Assembly: GCA_021298835.1 (NCBI GenBank)
Contig: JAJTHG010000010.1
Location: 62,001-126,000, forward strand
Direction of reading: 5' to 3'
Source of the DNA: Gemmatimonadota bacterium
GTDB taxonomy: Bacteria; Gemmatimonadota; Gemmatimonadetes; Gemmatimonadales; Gemmatimonadaceae
Length of the DNA stretch: 64,000 bases
Shown here in pieces: positions 17,794 to 26,663 of the stretch. The translations under genes and the position numbers were made by a program. Numbering within the stretch: position 1 is the first letter of the stretch; each line of letters starts with the position of its first letter. Under the pieces are notes generated by a model. That model did not search any database and was not told the origin of the DNA. It saw only the letters and a list, made by a program, of their open reading frames with translations.

Positions 17794-19056
17794 ATGTCGC
17801 GGCACGTCTGGGCCGCCCGCCTGCACCCCCTCACCGAGGGGGTGCGCATCGCCCTCGATGCGATCGGCGCGAACAAGGTACGTGCGGGGCTCACCATCAT
17901 GGGCATCGCCGTCGGGGTGCTCGTCGTGGTCGTGATGTCCGCCGCGGTGCACGGCATCAACGTCAGCGTGTCGCGGGAGTTCGAGACGACGGGCCCGACG
18001 ACGTTCTTCGTCAGCCGCTACCCGATCTCCTTCGAGGCGTGCGACGACTCGGGCGACAGCTGCGCGTGGCTCTCGAACCCGCCCATCACCTTCGCCGAGG
18101 TCGCGGCCCTCAAGCGCCTGCCGAGCGTGGCGGTCGTCGGGGCACAGATGAACTGGCAGGGCCAGGTGAAGTACCGCGACCGCACGATCCCCTCCGCGCC
18201 GATCGAGGCCTACACCGGCGAGTGGGCGGCCCTGTCGGCCCCGGAGATCCTGCCCGGTGGCCGCGCCTTCACCGAGGCGGAGGATCGCACCGCCACCCGC
18301 GTCGTCGTGCTGAGCACGATGGCGGCGACGCAGCTCTTCGGGGACGGTGCCCCCCTCGACAACGAAGTGCTGATCAACGGCGTCCCCTTCCGGGTCATCG
18401 GCGTGTACAAGGACAAGTCGAGCATCTTCTCGGGGGGCGAGCGACCGCGGGTGGTGATGCCGCTGCAGGCGCTCGGCCGCGCGCTCAATGCCCGCATTCG
18501 CAGCATGGGGCTCGCGGTGAAGCCGGCGGCCGGCGTCCCGCAGGTCGAGGCGATTGACGACGTCACGGCCACCCTGCGGGGCCTGCGCGGCCTGCGGCCG
18601 GCGCAGACCTCGACCTTCGACATCCTCACGCAGGCGAAGCTGCTGGACACCTACAACAAGGTGGTCGGGACGTTCTTCCTCGTGATGATCGCCCTCTCGG
18701 CGGTCGGGCTGCTCGTCGGCGGGATCGGGGTCGTGGCGATCATGACGATCTCGGTCACCGAGCGGACCCGCGAGATCGGGGTGCGCAAGGCGCTCGGCGC
18801 GACGCGGCTCACGATCCTCTGGCAGTTCCTGGTCGAGGCGGTGACCCTCACCGGAATCGGGGCGGGGCTGGGGCTCGCCCTCGGGTGGGCCATCGCGGCC
18901 ATCGTGCGGTCGACGACGCCGATCGAGACCTCCGTGCCTCCGTTGGCGGTCGTGGTCGCCCTTGGCGCCAGCGCCGTGACGGGGATCCTCTTCGGGCTGT
19001 TCCCGGCGGCGAAGGCGAGCCGGCTCGACCCGGTCGAGGCGCTGCGGTACGAATAG
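17794..19056 (+). CDS. FtsX/MacB-type ABC permease, B-type, pair 1
   Basis: 420 residues with the same four-helix plus periplasmic core plan: helix 1 near ANKVRAGLTIMGIAVGVLVVVV, C-terminal motif SVTERTREIGVRKALGATRLT and ending KASRLDPVEALRYE. B-type copies carry a longer N terminus and, in pairs 1 and 2, a two-cysteine loop in the periplasmic domain (here ACDDSGDSCAW) that could form a disulfide. ATG at 17794 is five bases after the A-type gene, which supports heterodimer formation within the pair. Seventy-nine bases separate it from pair 2. Confidence 0.9.
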   Translation: MSRHVWAARLHPLTEGVRIALDAIGANKVRAGLTIMGIAVGVLVVVVMSAAVHGINVSVSREFETTGPTTFFVSRYPISFEACDDSGDSCAWLSNPPITFAEVAALKRLPSVAVVGAQMNWQGQVKYRDRTIPSAPIEAYTGEWAALSAPEILPGGRAFTEAEDRTATRVVVLSTMAATQLFGDGAPLDNEVLINGVPFRVIGVYKDKSSIFSGGERPRVVMPLQALGRALNARIRSMGLAVKPAAGVPQVEAIDDVTATLRGLRGLRPAQTSTFDILTQAKLLDTYNKVVGTFFLVMIALSAVGLLVGGIGVVAIMTISVTERTREIGVRKALGATRLTILWQFLVEAVTLTGIGAGLGLALGWAIAAIVRSTTPIETSVPPLAVVVALGASAVTGILFGLFPAAKASRLDPVEALRYE

Positions 19057-19135
19057 CCCCGGGATCGGGCCCCCGGGCGCCGAGGCATGCCGCCCCGAGG
19101 CAACGTTTCCGGCGCGCAGGGCGTTTGCCACGGAT

Positions 19136-20377
19136 ATGGCGTTTCTCGAGGCGTTCCGGCTGGCCCTGGCCCAGATCCGTGTCCAGAAGCTCAAGAGCTT
19201 CTTCACGCTCCTCGGCGTCATGATCGGGGTGATGTTCCTCATCACGGTGGTCTCGATCGTCGAGGGGATGAGCCGCTACGTCGAGGAGGACTTCGCGGCC
19301 CGGCTGCTCGGGGTGAACACCTTCACGGTCGTCCGGCGACCGTTCTTCCAGCCCGGCGGCACGAGCGAGGCGCAGTGGCGGGAATACCAGCGCCGACCGC
19401 GCCTGACCCCGAGCGACGTGCAGGTGGTGCGCGCCGCCCTGCCCCCGGGGGCGCGCTCGGCGGTCGAGAACATCACGTTCACCACCGCGCAGGCCCCGAA
19501 CGCGCGGCCGAAGCGGGTGCAGGCCGTCGCCACCGACGCCGAGTACTTCCGCATCAAGAAGTACGACATCGCCACCGGCCGCGTCTTCACGCCGCAGGAG
19601 GCCGAACTCGGCGTGCCGGTCGTGGTGATCGGGCAGGAAGTCTCCGAGGCCTACTTCAACGGGCTCGACCCGCTGGGGCGCGAGCTCCGCATCGGCGGCA
19701 TCCCCTACCGGGTGATCGGCACGATCGCGAAGCAGGGGCAGGTGTTCGGCTTCTCCCTCGACCGGCTCGCGATCGCCCCGGCGGCGTCGCCGCTCTCGCG
19801 CGTCACCAACCCGGCGGGCGACGTCGGCGGGCTCGTCGTGCAGACCGAGTCGCGGGACGACATGGACACCGCGATGGAGGACGCGCGCGAGGCGCTGCGG
19901 GCCTTCCGGCGGCTGCGGCCCGGGCAGGACGACAACTTCTCGATCTCGACGCAGGAAGCGGCGCTCTCGTTCTTCGACGGCATCAAGAGCAAGCTGATCG
20001 TCTTCGGCACGGCCCTGCCGGCGATCGGGCTGGTCGTCGGCGCGATGGTGATCATGAACATCATGCTGGTCGCGGTGGCGGAGCGGACGCGCGAGATCGG
20101 GATCCGCAAGGCGCTGGGAGCGAGGCGCCGGGACATCCTGTCGCAGTTCCTCGTCGAGTCGGCGACGCTCTCCCTGCTCGGGGCGGCGATCGGCGTCGCG
20201 CTCGGGTTCGCACTCGCGAAGGTGATCGCCGCCGTTTCGCCCCTGCCGGCGGCGGTGGCGCCGTGGGCGATCGGCGTGGCGCTCCTGGTGGGCATCGGGG
20301 TGGGGGTCGTGGCCGGCCTGTACCCCGCCAGCCGGGCGGCGCGGCTGGATCCGATCGTCGCCCTCCGGCAGGAGTAA
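19136..20377 (+). CDS. FtsX/MacB-type ABC permease, A-type, pair 2
   Basis: 413 residues, clearly a paralogue of the 16544 gene: starts MAFLEAFRLALAQIRVQKLKS, shares IGVMFLI-VVSIVEGMSRYV in helix 1, the periplasmic core with FTPQEAELGVPVVVIG, and the FtsX motif VAERTREIGIRKALGARRRDI. It ends YPASRAARLDPIVALRQE. Strong conservation between pair-1 and pair-2 A copies suggests a duplication more recent than the split from pair 3. It is followed after three bases by its B partner. It lacks its own ATPase. Confidence 0.9.
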   Translation: MAFLEAFRLALAQIRVQKLKSFFTLLGVMIGVMFLITVVSIVEGMSRYVEEDFAARLLGVNTFTVVRRPFFQPGGTSEAQWREYQRRPRLTPSDVQVVRAALPPGARSAVENITFTTAQAPNARPKRVQAVATDAEYFRIKKYDIATGRVFTPQEAELGVPVVVIGQEVSEAYFNGLDPLGRELRIGGIPYRVIGTIAKQGQVFGFSLDRLAIAPAASPLSRVTNPAGDVGGLVVQTESRDDMDTAMEDAREALRAFRRLRPGQDDNFSISTQEAALSFFDGIKSKLIVFGTALPAIGLVVGAMVIMNIMLVAVAERTREIGIRKALGARRRDILSQFLVESATLSLLGAAIGVALGFALAKVIAAVSPLPAAVAPWAIGVALLVGIGVGVVAGLYPASRAARLDPIVALRQE

Positions 20378-20380
20378 CCG

Positions 20381-21646
20381 ATGCGACTCGCCGACCGGGT
20401 CTTTCTGGTGGCCGAGGGGGTGCGGATCGCCCTCGAGGCGATCCGCGGAAACAAGGTGCGCGCCTTCCTGACGATCTCGGGGATCGCCATCGGCGTGCTG
20501 GTCGTCGTGGTCATGGCGGCGGCGACGCACGGCATCGAGGCGAGCTTCCAGTCGGACGTGGACGCCTTCGGGGCCACGACCTTCCAGGTGCGGCGCCGGG
20601 ACATCCGGCTCTCTGGCTGCTCGCCGACCGACGACACGTGCACCGACCGCCGCAACCCGGCGATCACGCTTTCCGAGCGCGAGGCGATCCGGCGGCTGCC
20701 GACGGTGGCGTCGGCGACCGACCAGTGGTCGGGCTCGGCGACCTTCCGGTATCGCGACCGCACGCTCCCGGGCGTGGGATACGACGCATCGTCCGCCACG
20801 TGGATGGAAGTGGACCGGGGGGACATCAGCCCGGGCCGCAACTTCACGGCGCAGGAGGCCAACACGGCCGCCCGCGTGGCGATCGTCAACGACTCGCTCG
20901 CTTCCCAGCTCTTCGGGGACTCGGACCCGCTCGGCAAGGCGATCACCATCGACGGGGTGCTCTTCGAGGTGATCGGCGTGTACCACGCGACGGCGGGCTT
21001 CCTCAAGTCGCTCGACGGGCGCGGGCCCGACCGGCCGCGGGCGATCCTGCCGTATCTGACGGCGAAACAGTCGCTGCAGTTCTTCGACCGCAACGCGATC
21101 GTGCTGGTGAAGCCGCGCGAGGGAGTGCCGCAATCCGAGGTGATGGACGACGTGACCGCCCTGCTTCGCTCGGTGCGGGGCCTGCGCCCGGGCCAGGTCA
21201 ACAACTTCGCGCTCATCACCAACGACCGGCTGCTCGAGACCTTCGACAAGCTGTTCGGGGCGATCTTCCTCGTCGGGCTGGGCCTCTCGGCCGTGGGGCT
21301 GCTGGTGGGCGGCGTCGGCGTGGTTGCGATCATGATGATCTCGGTCACCGAACGGACGCGGGAGATCGGGGTGCGGAAGGCGCTGGGAGCGACGAAGGGG
21401 CTGATCCTGTGGCAGTTCCTGGTGGAGGCGGCGACGCTCACGACGATCGGCGCCTCGATCGGCCTGGCCCTGGGCTGGGGGATCGCCGCGGGGGTGCGGG
21501 CCGCGACCCCGGTGCCGGCCGCCGTCCCGGGGACGGCCGTGGCCGCCGCGCTGATCGGGAGCGCCCTGACGGGGATCCTCTTCGGGATCCTCCCGGCGAG
21601 CCGGGCGGCGCGGCTGGATCCGGTCGAAGCGCTGCGCTACGAGTAG
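20381..21646 (+). CDS. FtsX/MacB-type ABC permease, B-type, pair 2
   Basis: 421 residues, paralogous to the 17794 gene: AEGVRIALEAIRGNKVRAFL, helix 1 ISGIAIGVLVVVVMAAATHGI, a two-cysteine periplasmic loop (GCSPTDDTCTD), FtsX motif VTERTREIGVRKALGATKG and ending PASRAARLDPVEALRYE. The cysteine loop occupies the same place as in pair 1 but with a different sequence. It starts three bases after the A-type stop. Fifty-nine bases separate it from pair 3. Confidence 0.9.
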   Translation: MRLADRVFLVAEGVRIALEAIRGNKVRAFLTISGIAIGVLVVVVMAAATHGIEASFQSDVDAFGATTFQVRRRDIRLSGCSPTDDTCTDRRNPAITLSEREAIRRLPTVASATDQWSGSATFRYRDRTLPGVGYDASSATWMEVDRGDISPGRNFTAQEANTAARVAIVNDSLASQLFGDSDPLGKAITIDGVLFEVIGVYHATAGFLKSLDGRGPDRPRAILPYLTAKQSLQFFDRNAIVLVKPREGVPQSEVMDDVTALLRSVRGLRPGQVNNFALITNDRLLETFDKLFGAIFLVGLGLSAVGLLVGGVGVVAIMMISVTERTREIGVRKALGATKGLILWQFLVEAATLTTIGASIGLALGWGIAAGVRAATPVPAAVPGTAVAAALIGSALTGILFGILPASRAARLDPVEALRYE

Positions 21647-21705
21647 GGTGCCGGCGCGGCGGCGCGCCCGCGCGCCTCGGCGGCACCCCGGACTAGCTTT
21701 CCCCG

Positions 21706-22947
21706 ATGCGCTGGCCGGACGTCCTCTCCCTCGCGCTCCAGCAGCTCGTCGCGAACAAGCTGCGGTCGTTCTTCACGCTCCTGGGCGTGATCGTCTCGGT
21801 GACCTTCCTGGTGGCGGTCGTCGCGATCATCCAGGGGATGAATGCGTACGTGAAGAACAACGTCGCCGGGGCGGTGATCGGCACGAACGCCTTTCAGGTG
21901 CGGCGCACGCCGCTTTCGCTGTTGCCGTACAACGACGACGAGACGCAGCGCATCAACCGGCGGCCGAAGATCTCCCTCGATGAGGCGGAGGCGGTGCGCG
22001 AGGCGCTGCCGATGGCCGCGGCGGTGGCGGCGCAGTCCGGCTACCCCACCCCGCAGGCCGACCTCGTCTGGCGCGACCGCACGCTCGGCAGCGTGCTCGT
22101 CTTCGGGGTCACCGCGCCGTATCAGGTCGTGCAGGACTACGTCTTCGACGGAGGCCGTCCCCTGTCGGACCTCGACGTGCTCGAGCGGCGCGCGGTCGGC
22201 GTGGTCGGCGCCGACATCACCAAGAAGCTCTTCGACGGGGTGGACCCGGTCGGCAAGGAGATCCGGGTCGCGGGCGAGCGGATCACGATCGTCGGGACGA
22301 TCGCGCCCAAGGGCCGCGTGCTGGGCCAGTCGTTCGACGGCTTCCTGCTGCTGCCGATCACGCGGTTCGAGATGCTCTACGGCCGCCGGCTGACGACGAC
22401 GATCTCGGTGAAGATGCCGGACGGCGGCGACATCGACGACGCGATCGCGCGGGCGCAGGAGGCGATGCGCGTGAGCCGCGGGCTCCGGCCCGGAGTACCC
22501 GACGATTTCGCGATCGACAAGGCCGAGGCGCTGGTCGCCTTCTGGAAGAGTCTCACCCGCGTGCTGTTCTCGGTCATCCCGGCGGTGGTGGCGATCGGCA
22601 TCGTGGTGGGCGGTATCGTGATCATGAATATCATGCTCATGTCGGTGAACGAGCGCACGCGTGAGATCGGGCTGCGCAAGAGCGTCGGCGCGACGCGCGG
22701 CGACATCCGCCGGCAGTTCCTCGTCGAGACGATGGTGCTCACGTCGGTGGGAGCGCTGACGGGCGTCGGTGCCGGCTCGACGTTCGCCTGGCTCATCGGC
22801 GAGGTGACGCCGCTGCCGGCGACGATCTCGTGGTGGGCGGTCGGCCTCGCGATCGCGCTCGGCGGCGTCACCGGCGTGGCGTTCGGCGTCTATCCCGCCG
22901 CCCGCGCGGCGCGCCTCGATCCGATCACCGCACTCCGGGCCGAATAG
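21706..22947 (+). CDS. FtsX/MacB-type ABC permease, A-type, pair 3
   Basis: 413 residues. Starts MRWPDVLSLALQQLVANKLRS; helix 1 contains FTLLGVIVSVTFLVAVVAI. The FtsX motif reads VNERTREIGLRKSVGATRGDI, with S in place of A in the KALGA segment, and it ends YPAARAARLDPITALRAE. It is the most diverged A-type copy of the three, with LPYNDDETQRINRRPKISL in the periplasmic core unlike the other two. It is followed after three bases by a B-type partner. Confidence 0.9.
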   Translation: MRWPDVLSLALQQLVANKLRSFFTLLGVIVSVTFLVAVVAIIQGMNAYVKNNVAGAVIGTNAFQVRRTPLSLLPYNDDETQRINRRPKISLDEAEAVREALPMAAAVAAQSGYPTPQADLVWRDRTLGSVLVFGVTAPYQVVQDYVFDGGRPLSDLDVLERRAVGVVGADITKKLFDGVDPVGKEIRVAGERITIVGTIAPKGRVLGQSFDGFLLLPITRFEMLYGRRLTTTISVKMPDGGDIDDAIARAQEAMRVSRGLRPGVPDDFAIDKAEALVAFWKSLTRVLFSVIPAVVAIGIVVGGIVIMNIMLMSVNERTREIGLRKSVGATRGDIRRQFLVETMVLTSVGALTGVGAGSTFAWLIGEVTPLPATISWWAVGLAIALGGVTGVAFGVYPAARAARLDPITALRAE

Positions 22948-22950
22948 CCG

Positions 22951-24204
22951 ATGCGCCACGTGCCCGACCTCGACCGCCTCGGCCACAACGTGACGATGGC
23001 GCTCGACAACCTGCGCGCCAGCAAGCTGCGGTCTGCCCTGACGATCCTCGGCGTTGTCATGGGCGTGGCCACGGTGATGACGATGGCGACCATCGTCTCG
23101 GGGGTGCGCAACCAGATCGTGCGGACGATCGAGGTGGCCGGCCCGAGCACCTTCTACGTGCTGCGCTGGTTCTCGACGACGCCGGTGGACCCGCAGAACC
23201 TTCCCAAGGAGGTCCGTATCCGGCCCGAGCTGGCGGTCGCCGAGGCCGAGCGCGTCAAGCGCCTCCCCGAAGTGGGGTACGCGTCCATCTGGGCGCAGAC
23301 CTTCGTGCGGCTGGAGTACGCGGGGGTGCGGACGCAGGGGATGGCGGTCTTCGGCGCGGACGAGCGCTACACCGAGATCCAGGGGGGCGAGCTGGTCGCC
23401 GGCCGGTGGTTCACGCCGGCCGAGCTCAAGGCGGGGGCGAACGTGGTCGTGCTGCAGGAGACCCAGGCGCGGCGCGTCTTCGGCCGCGAGGAGCCGCTGG
23501 GCAAGGTGCTGCGCGTCGGCGGACGGCCGGCGACGGTGATCGGCCTGTGGCAGGAGCCGGCGAACATCTTCGCGCCGCCCGGGCAGGAGGTGGGCGCGAT
23601 CATTCCCTTCCGGTTCCTCGACCGGAGCTACACGTACGACAAGACGAACGCGCTCTGGATCCCGGTCAAGCCGCGCGCCGGTGTCTCGGTGTCCGAGGCC
23701 CAGTCGGCGGTGACCGTCGCCCTTCGCGAGATGCGCCGCCTCAAGCCCGGCGACCCGAACAGCTTCGACCTCGTCACGCAGGACCAGATCCTCGACACGT
23801 TCAACTCGCTGACGAGCGTCTTCTTCCTCGTGATGATCGCGTTGTCGAGCGTCGCCCTCCTCGTCGGCGGCATCGGCGTGATGGCGATCATGATGGTCTC
23901 GGTCACCGACCGCACGCGCGAGATCGGCGTCCGCAAGGCGATCGGCGCGACGCGCGCCGACATCCGCCAGCAGTTCCTCGTCGAGGCCGCCACCCTCACC
24001 CTCCTCGGCGGCGGCGTCGGCATCGCCGTCGGCCTCGGGCTCGGCCGCGTCGCGGGCTGGGCCCTCGCCGTGGAGTCGTCGCCGCCGTGGACGGCGGCGG
24101 CCATCGCCACCGTCGTGTCCATCGCCATCGGCCTCGCCTTCGGCCTGCTGCCGGCGCAGCGCGCCGCCCGGCTCGACCCCATCGAAGCCCTCCGCTACGA
24201 ATGA
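22951..24204 (+). CDS. FtsX/MacB-type ABC permease, B-type, pair 3
   Basis: 417 residues. N terminus MRHVPDLDRLGHNVTMALDNLRASKLRSAL, helix 1 ILGVVMGVATVMTMATIVSGV, FtsX motif VTDRTREIGVRKAIGATRADI, ending [17 protein letters not shown]. It lacks the two-cysteine loop of the other B-type copies and has a proline-containing loop (VDPQNLPKEVRIRPEL) instead. The stop overlaps the ATG of the next gene (ATGA), so the AI-2E-type gene belongs to the same transcript. Confidence 0.9.
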   Translation: MRHVPDLDRLGHNVTMALDNLRASKLRSALTILGVVMGVATVMTMATIVSGVRNQIVRTIEVAGPSTFYVLRWFSTTPVDPQNLPKEVRIRPELAVAEAERVKRLPEVGYASIWAQTFVRLEYAGVRTQGMAVFGADERYTEIQGGELVAGRWFTPAELKAGANVVVLQETQARRVFGREEPLGKVLRVGGRPATVIGLWQEPANIFAPPGQEVGAIIPFRFLDRSYTYDKTNALWIPVKPRAGVSVSEAQSAVTVALREMRRLKPGDPNSFDLVTQDQILDTFNSLTSVFFLVMIALSSVALLVGGIGVMAIMMVSVTDRTREIGVRKAIGATRADIRQQFLVEAATLTLLGGGVGIAVGLGLGRVAGWALAVESSPPWTAAAIATVVSIAIGLAFGLLPAQRAARLDPIEALRYE

Positions 24205-25334
24205 CCAACACCTCCGACCTTTCCGCCCCCGTCGCCCCCATCGTCGAGGACCCGGCGGCACCCACCCCGCCGACGCCCACCTCGTCGCTGCTGCACCCTC
24301 GATCGCAGGCAGGAATCGTGATCGTGCTGCTGGGGCTCGGCATCGTCGTCGCGATGACGCCGTACTTCGTCGGGCTGCTCGGCATCCTGGTGCTCTACGT
24401 GCTGGGCCAGCCGATGCACGCCCGGTTCACGCGGGTCCTGTCTGCCGACCGCGCCGCGGTGCTGGTGCTGGTGTTGATCGCCCTCTTCGTGCTGGTCCCC
24501 GCCCTGATCGTCCTGGGACTCGTGCTCGACCAGGCCCCGTCGGCGATCCGCAGCTTCCAGGAGAATGCGGTGCTCGAGAAGCTCCGCGACGTGCGGATCG
24601 GGCAGATCGACGTCGGCACTGAGCTCGGCAAGGCGGGACGCAACCTCGTGGGCTGGTTCTCGAGCCAGGCCTTCGACCTCTTCGGCGTCGCGGCGCGATC
24701 GGTGATCAACCTCGTCATCGCCCTGACCGGCGTGTATTTCCTGCTGAGCGGCCGGGGCTCGGCGTGGCAGAAGGTGAAGGAGTACCTCCCCTTCTCGGAC
24801 GCCTCGAGCGAGCTGCTCCGGGAGCGCTTCTACAGCATCACCCAGGCGACCTTCTACGGGACGATCGTCACGGCGGTCATGCAGGGGGCGCTGACCGGCA
24901 CGGGGTTCTGGATCTCCGGCATCCCGAGCCCCGTCTTCTGGGGCACCGTGGCCGCCTTCGCGAGCATTCTGCCGCTGGTCGGTGGGGCGATGGTCTGGCT
25001 GCCCGCGACGCTCGCGCTGCTCGCGCTGGGCGACACCAACCATGCGATCTTCCTGGGGCTCTGGGGGGCGCTGCTCGTGTCGAACATCGACAACGTCATC
25101 CGGCCTCTCATCTTCAAGAAGCTCTCGGACATCCATCCGCTGACGACGCTGGTCGGCGCCTTCGCCGGGCTCCGCTACTTCGGCCTCCTCGGCGTGCTCG
25201 TGGGACCGCTGGCCATCACGTACTTCTTCGAGCTGCTGCGGATCTTCGAGAAGGAGTACGCCGTGGCCGCGCAGGTCAAGCGCGCGACGAAGGCCCTGCG
25301 ATCGAGCGGCACGTTCCCGACGTTCGAGCCCTGA
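24201..25334 (+). CDS. AI-2E/PerM-family membrane protein
   Basis: 377 residues. After a Pro/Ala-rich leader of about 40 residues come the family's paired N-terminal helices (AGIVIVLLGLGIVVAMTPYFVGLLGILVLYVLG), a soluble helical region (QAPSAIRSFQENAVLEKLRDVRI...), and the conserved C-terminal set of helices with LPLVGGAMVWLPATLALLALG and NVIRPLIFKKLSDIHPLTTLVGAFAGLRYFGLLGVLVGPL. The family is named for AI-2 export by TqsA, but members also act as Na+/H+ antiporters and others are uncharacterised, so the substrate here is open. It is translationally coupled to the last permease. Confidence 0.88.
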   Translation: MTNTSDLSAPVAPIVEDPAAPTPPTPTSSLLHPRSQAGIVIVLLGLGIVVAMTPYFVGLLGILVLYVLGQPMHARFTRVLSADRAAVLVLVLIALFVLVPALIVLGLVLDQAPSAIRSFQENAVLEKLRDVRIGQIDVGTELGKAGRNLVGWFSSQAFDLFGVAARSVINLVIALTGVYFLLSGRGSAWQKVKEYLPFSDASSELLRERFYSITQATFYGTIVTAVMQGALTGTGFWISGIPSPVFWGTVAAFASILPLVGGAMVWLPATLALLALGDTNHAIFLGLWGALLVSNIDNVIRPLIFKKLSDIHPLTTLVGAFAGLRYFGLLGVLVGPLAITYFFELLRIFEKEYAVAAQVKRATKALRSSGTFPTFEP

Positions 25335-25337
25335 CCG

Positions 25338-26636
25338 ATGCCCAAGGCGAAAGACGCCCACGCCCCCTACCGCGACACCTTCCTCGTCCCGGCGCTCGTC
25401 ACCACCGTCGCGCGCCTCTCTGCCGACCTCGCCGCGGCGATGGGACTCGAGCCGGCCGCGCTCGAGGCGGAGGTGGACGCGGTGTACGGCAAGGGGATCG
25501 GAGCGATCGTCATCGAGGCGCCGACGTGGCTCGAGGGCCTGCGGGGCCTCCCCGATGGCTGCGCTTGCTGCGATCCGGCCTACACCCCGGTGTACGACCA
25601 GTTCGAGAAGTCCGCCGACGTGGCGAGCCGCCTCGTCGCCGATGCGCTGCTGCAGCGCCTGTACGGGGCGGCGCCGGTGTCGGCGCCCCAGTGGGCCGAG
25701 GCCCTGCGCAAGTGGCTGGGCCGCGCCGAGGCGCCACTGGCGATGGTGTCGCTGGTGGCGAGCGCCACGATGGACCTCGCCGTGCCCCCCGACCGCCGCC
25801 GCGCCCCGGCGGCGGACAAGCTGCACCAGGCGTTCGACCGCCACGCCAGGGCGCGGGACCTCGCGACGTGGCCCACGGTCGTGCAGGCCATTGACGGAAC
25901 GTGGGACCCGACGCGGATCGCGTGGCCCCTGCTGCTGGCGGCCGAGGAATCGGTGAACGCCTTCGACTCGGCCCTGCGGGCCGCGGAAGAGCGCGAACGG
26001 CAGGCGCAGGCAGCCGCCGAGGAATCGGCTCGGGCCGCCGCGGCCGCAGGGTCCACGCGGGCCGCCGAGGCCGGCGAGGTGGCGCTCAAGGCCGCCGAGG
26101 CGCGCATCCGCGAGCTCGAGGAGGCCCTCGCGGCGGCGCGTCGCGATGCCGCCGATGCGCGGGTGCGGGCCTCGCGCGCCCAGACGGCGCTCGATCGTCT
26201 GCTCAATCCGGTCCCGGACGAGCCCGCCTCCGACGAGGGCCACGCGCCGGCGGACGAGCCCGCCCCGCCACCCCCGCCCCCGGAACCCGAGGACCCGCAC
26301 CCGCTCCGCGGTGAACGGATCTACCTGTTCACCAACCAGGAGCGCGAGGGGGTGCGCGCCGATCAGGCGGCGGCGCTCGAGGCGCTCGGGGCCGAGGTGA
26401 CGGTGTACTTCAACAAGTCGCTGCGCACCCGGGCGCCGGACAGCTTCCCCGAGGACGTGATCGTCGTCAGCGACGTCGCCTTCGCGCCGCACGCCAAGAC
26501 GGACGAGATCAAGAAGCGCGCGAAGCGGAGCGGAGTGCGCTTCTTCGAGGGGAAGCTCGGGACCGGATCGATCGGGCGGGCCGTGGCCGAGTACGTCAGG
26601 CAGCAGCGGCAACGCGCGGCGGAGCCGCGGCCGTAG
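25338..26636 (+). CDS. Unrecognised protein with DUF2325-like C-terminal domain
   Basis: 432 residues, no membrane segment. N-terminal part (about 1-220) is helical and contains a cysteine cluster GCACCDPAY near 74. The middle (about 215-300) is Ala/Glu/Arg-rich coiled coil (AAEERERQAQAAAEESARAAA...). An acidic proline-rich linker (PAPPPPPPEPEDPHP) leads to a compact alpha/beta domain at about 330-430: ERIYLFTNQEREG, ALGAEVTVYFNKS, DVIVVSDVAFAPHAKTDEIKKRAKRSGVRFFEG. That pattern resembles DUF2325 or a BRCT-like Rossmann fold; I cannot choose between them. It sits convergent to the kinase/vWA pair, and the same combination suggests a functional link. Confidence 0.6.
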   Translation: MPKAKDAHAPYRDTFLVPALVTTVARLSADLAAAMGLEPAALEAEVDAVYGKGIGAIVIEAPTWLEGLRGLPDGCACCDPAYTPVYDQFEKSADVASRLVADALLQRLYGAAPVSAPQWAEALRKWLGRAEAPLAMVSLVASATMDLAVPPDRRRAPAADKLHQAFDRHARARDLATWPTVVQAIDGTWDPTRIAWPLLLAAEESVNAFDSALRAAEERERQAQAAAEESARAAAAAGSTRAAEAGEVALKAAEARIRELEEALAAARRDAADARVRASRAQTALDRLLNPVPDEPASDEGHAPADEPAPPPPPPEPEDPHPLRGERIYLFTNQEREGVRADQAAALEALGAEVTVYFNKSLRTRAPDSFPEDVIVVSDVAFAPHAKTDEIKKRAKRSGVRFFEGKLGTGSIGRAVAEYVRQQRQRAAEPRP

Positions 26637-26663
26637 CGGGGGGCGCGCGGCCTACGCTGCGGC

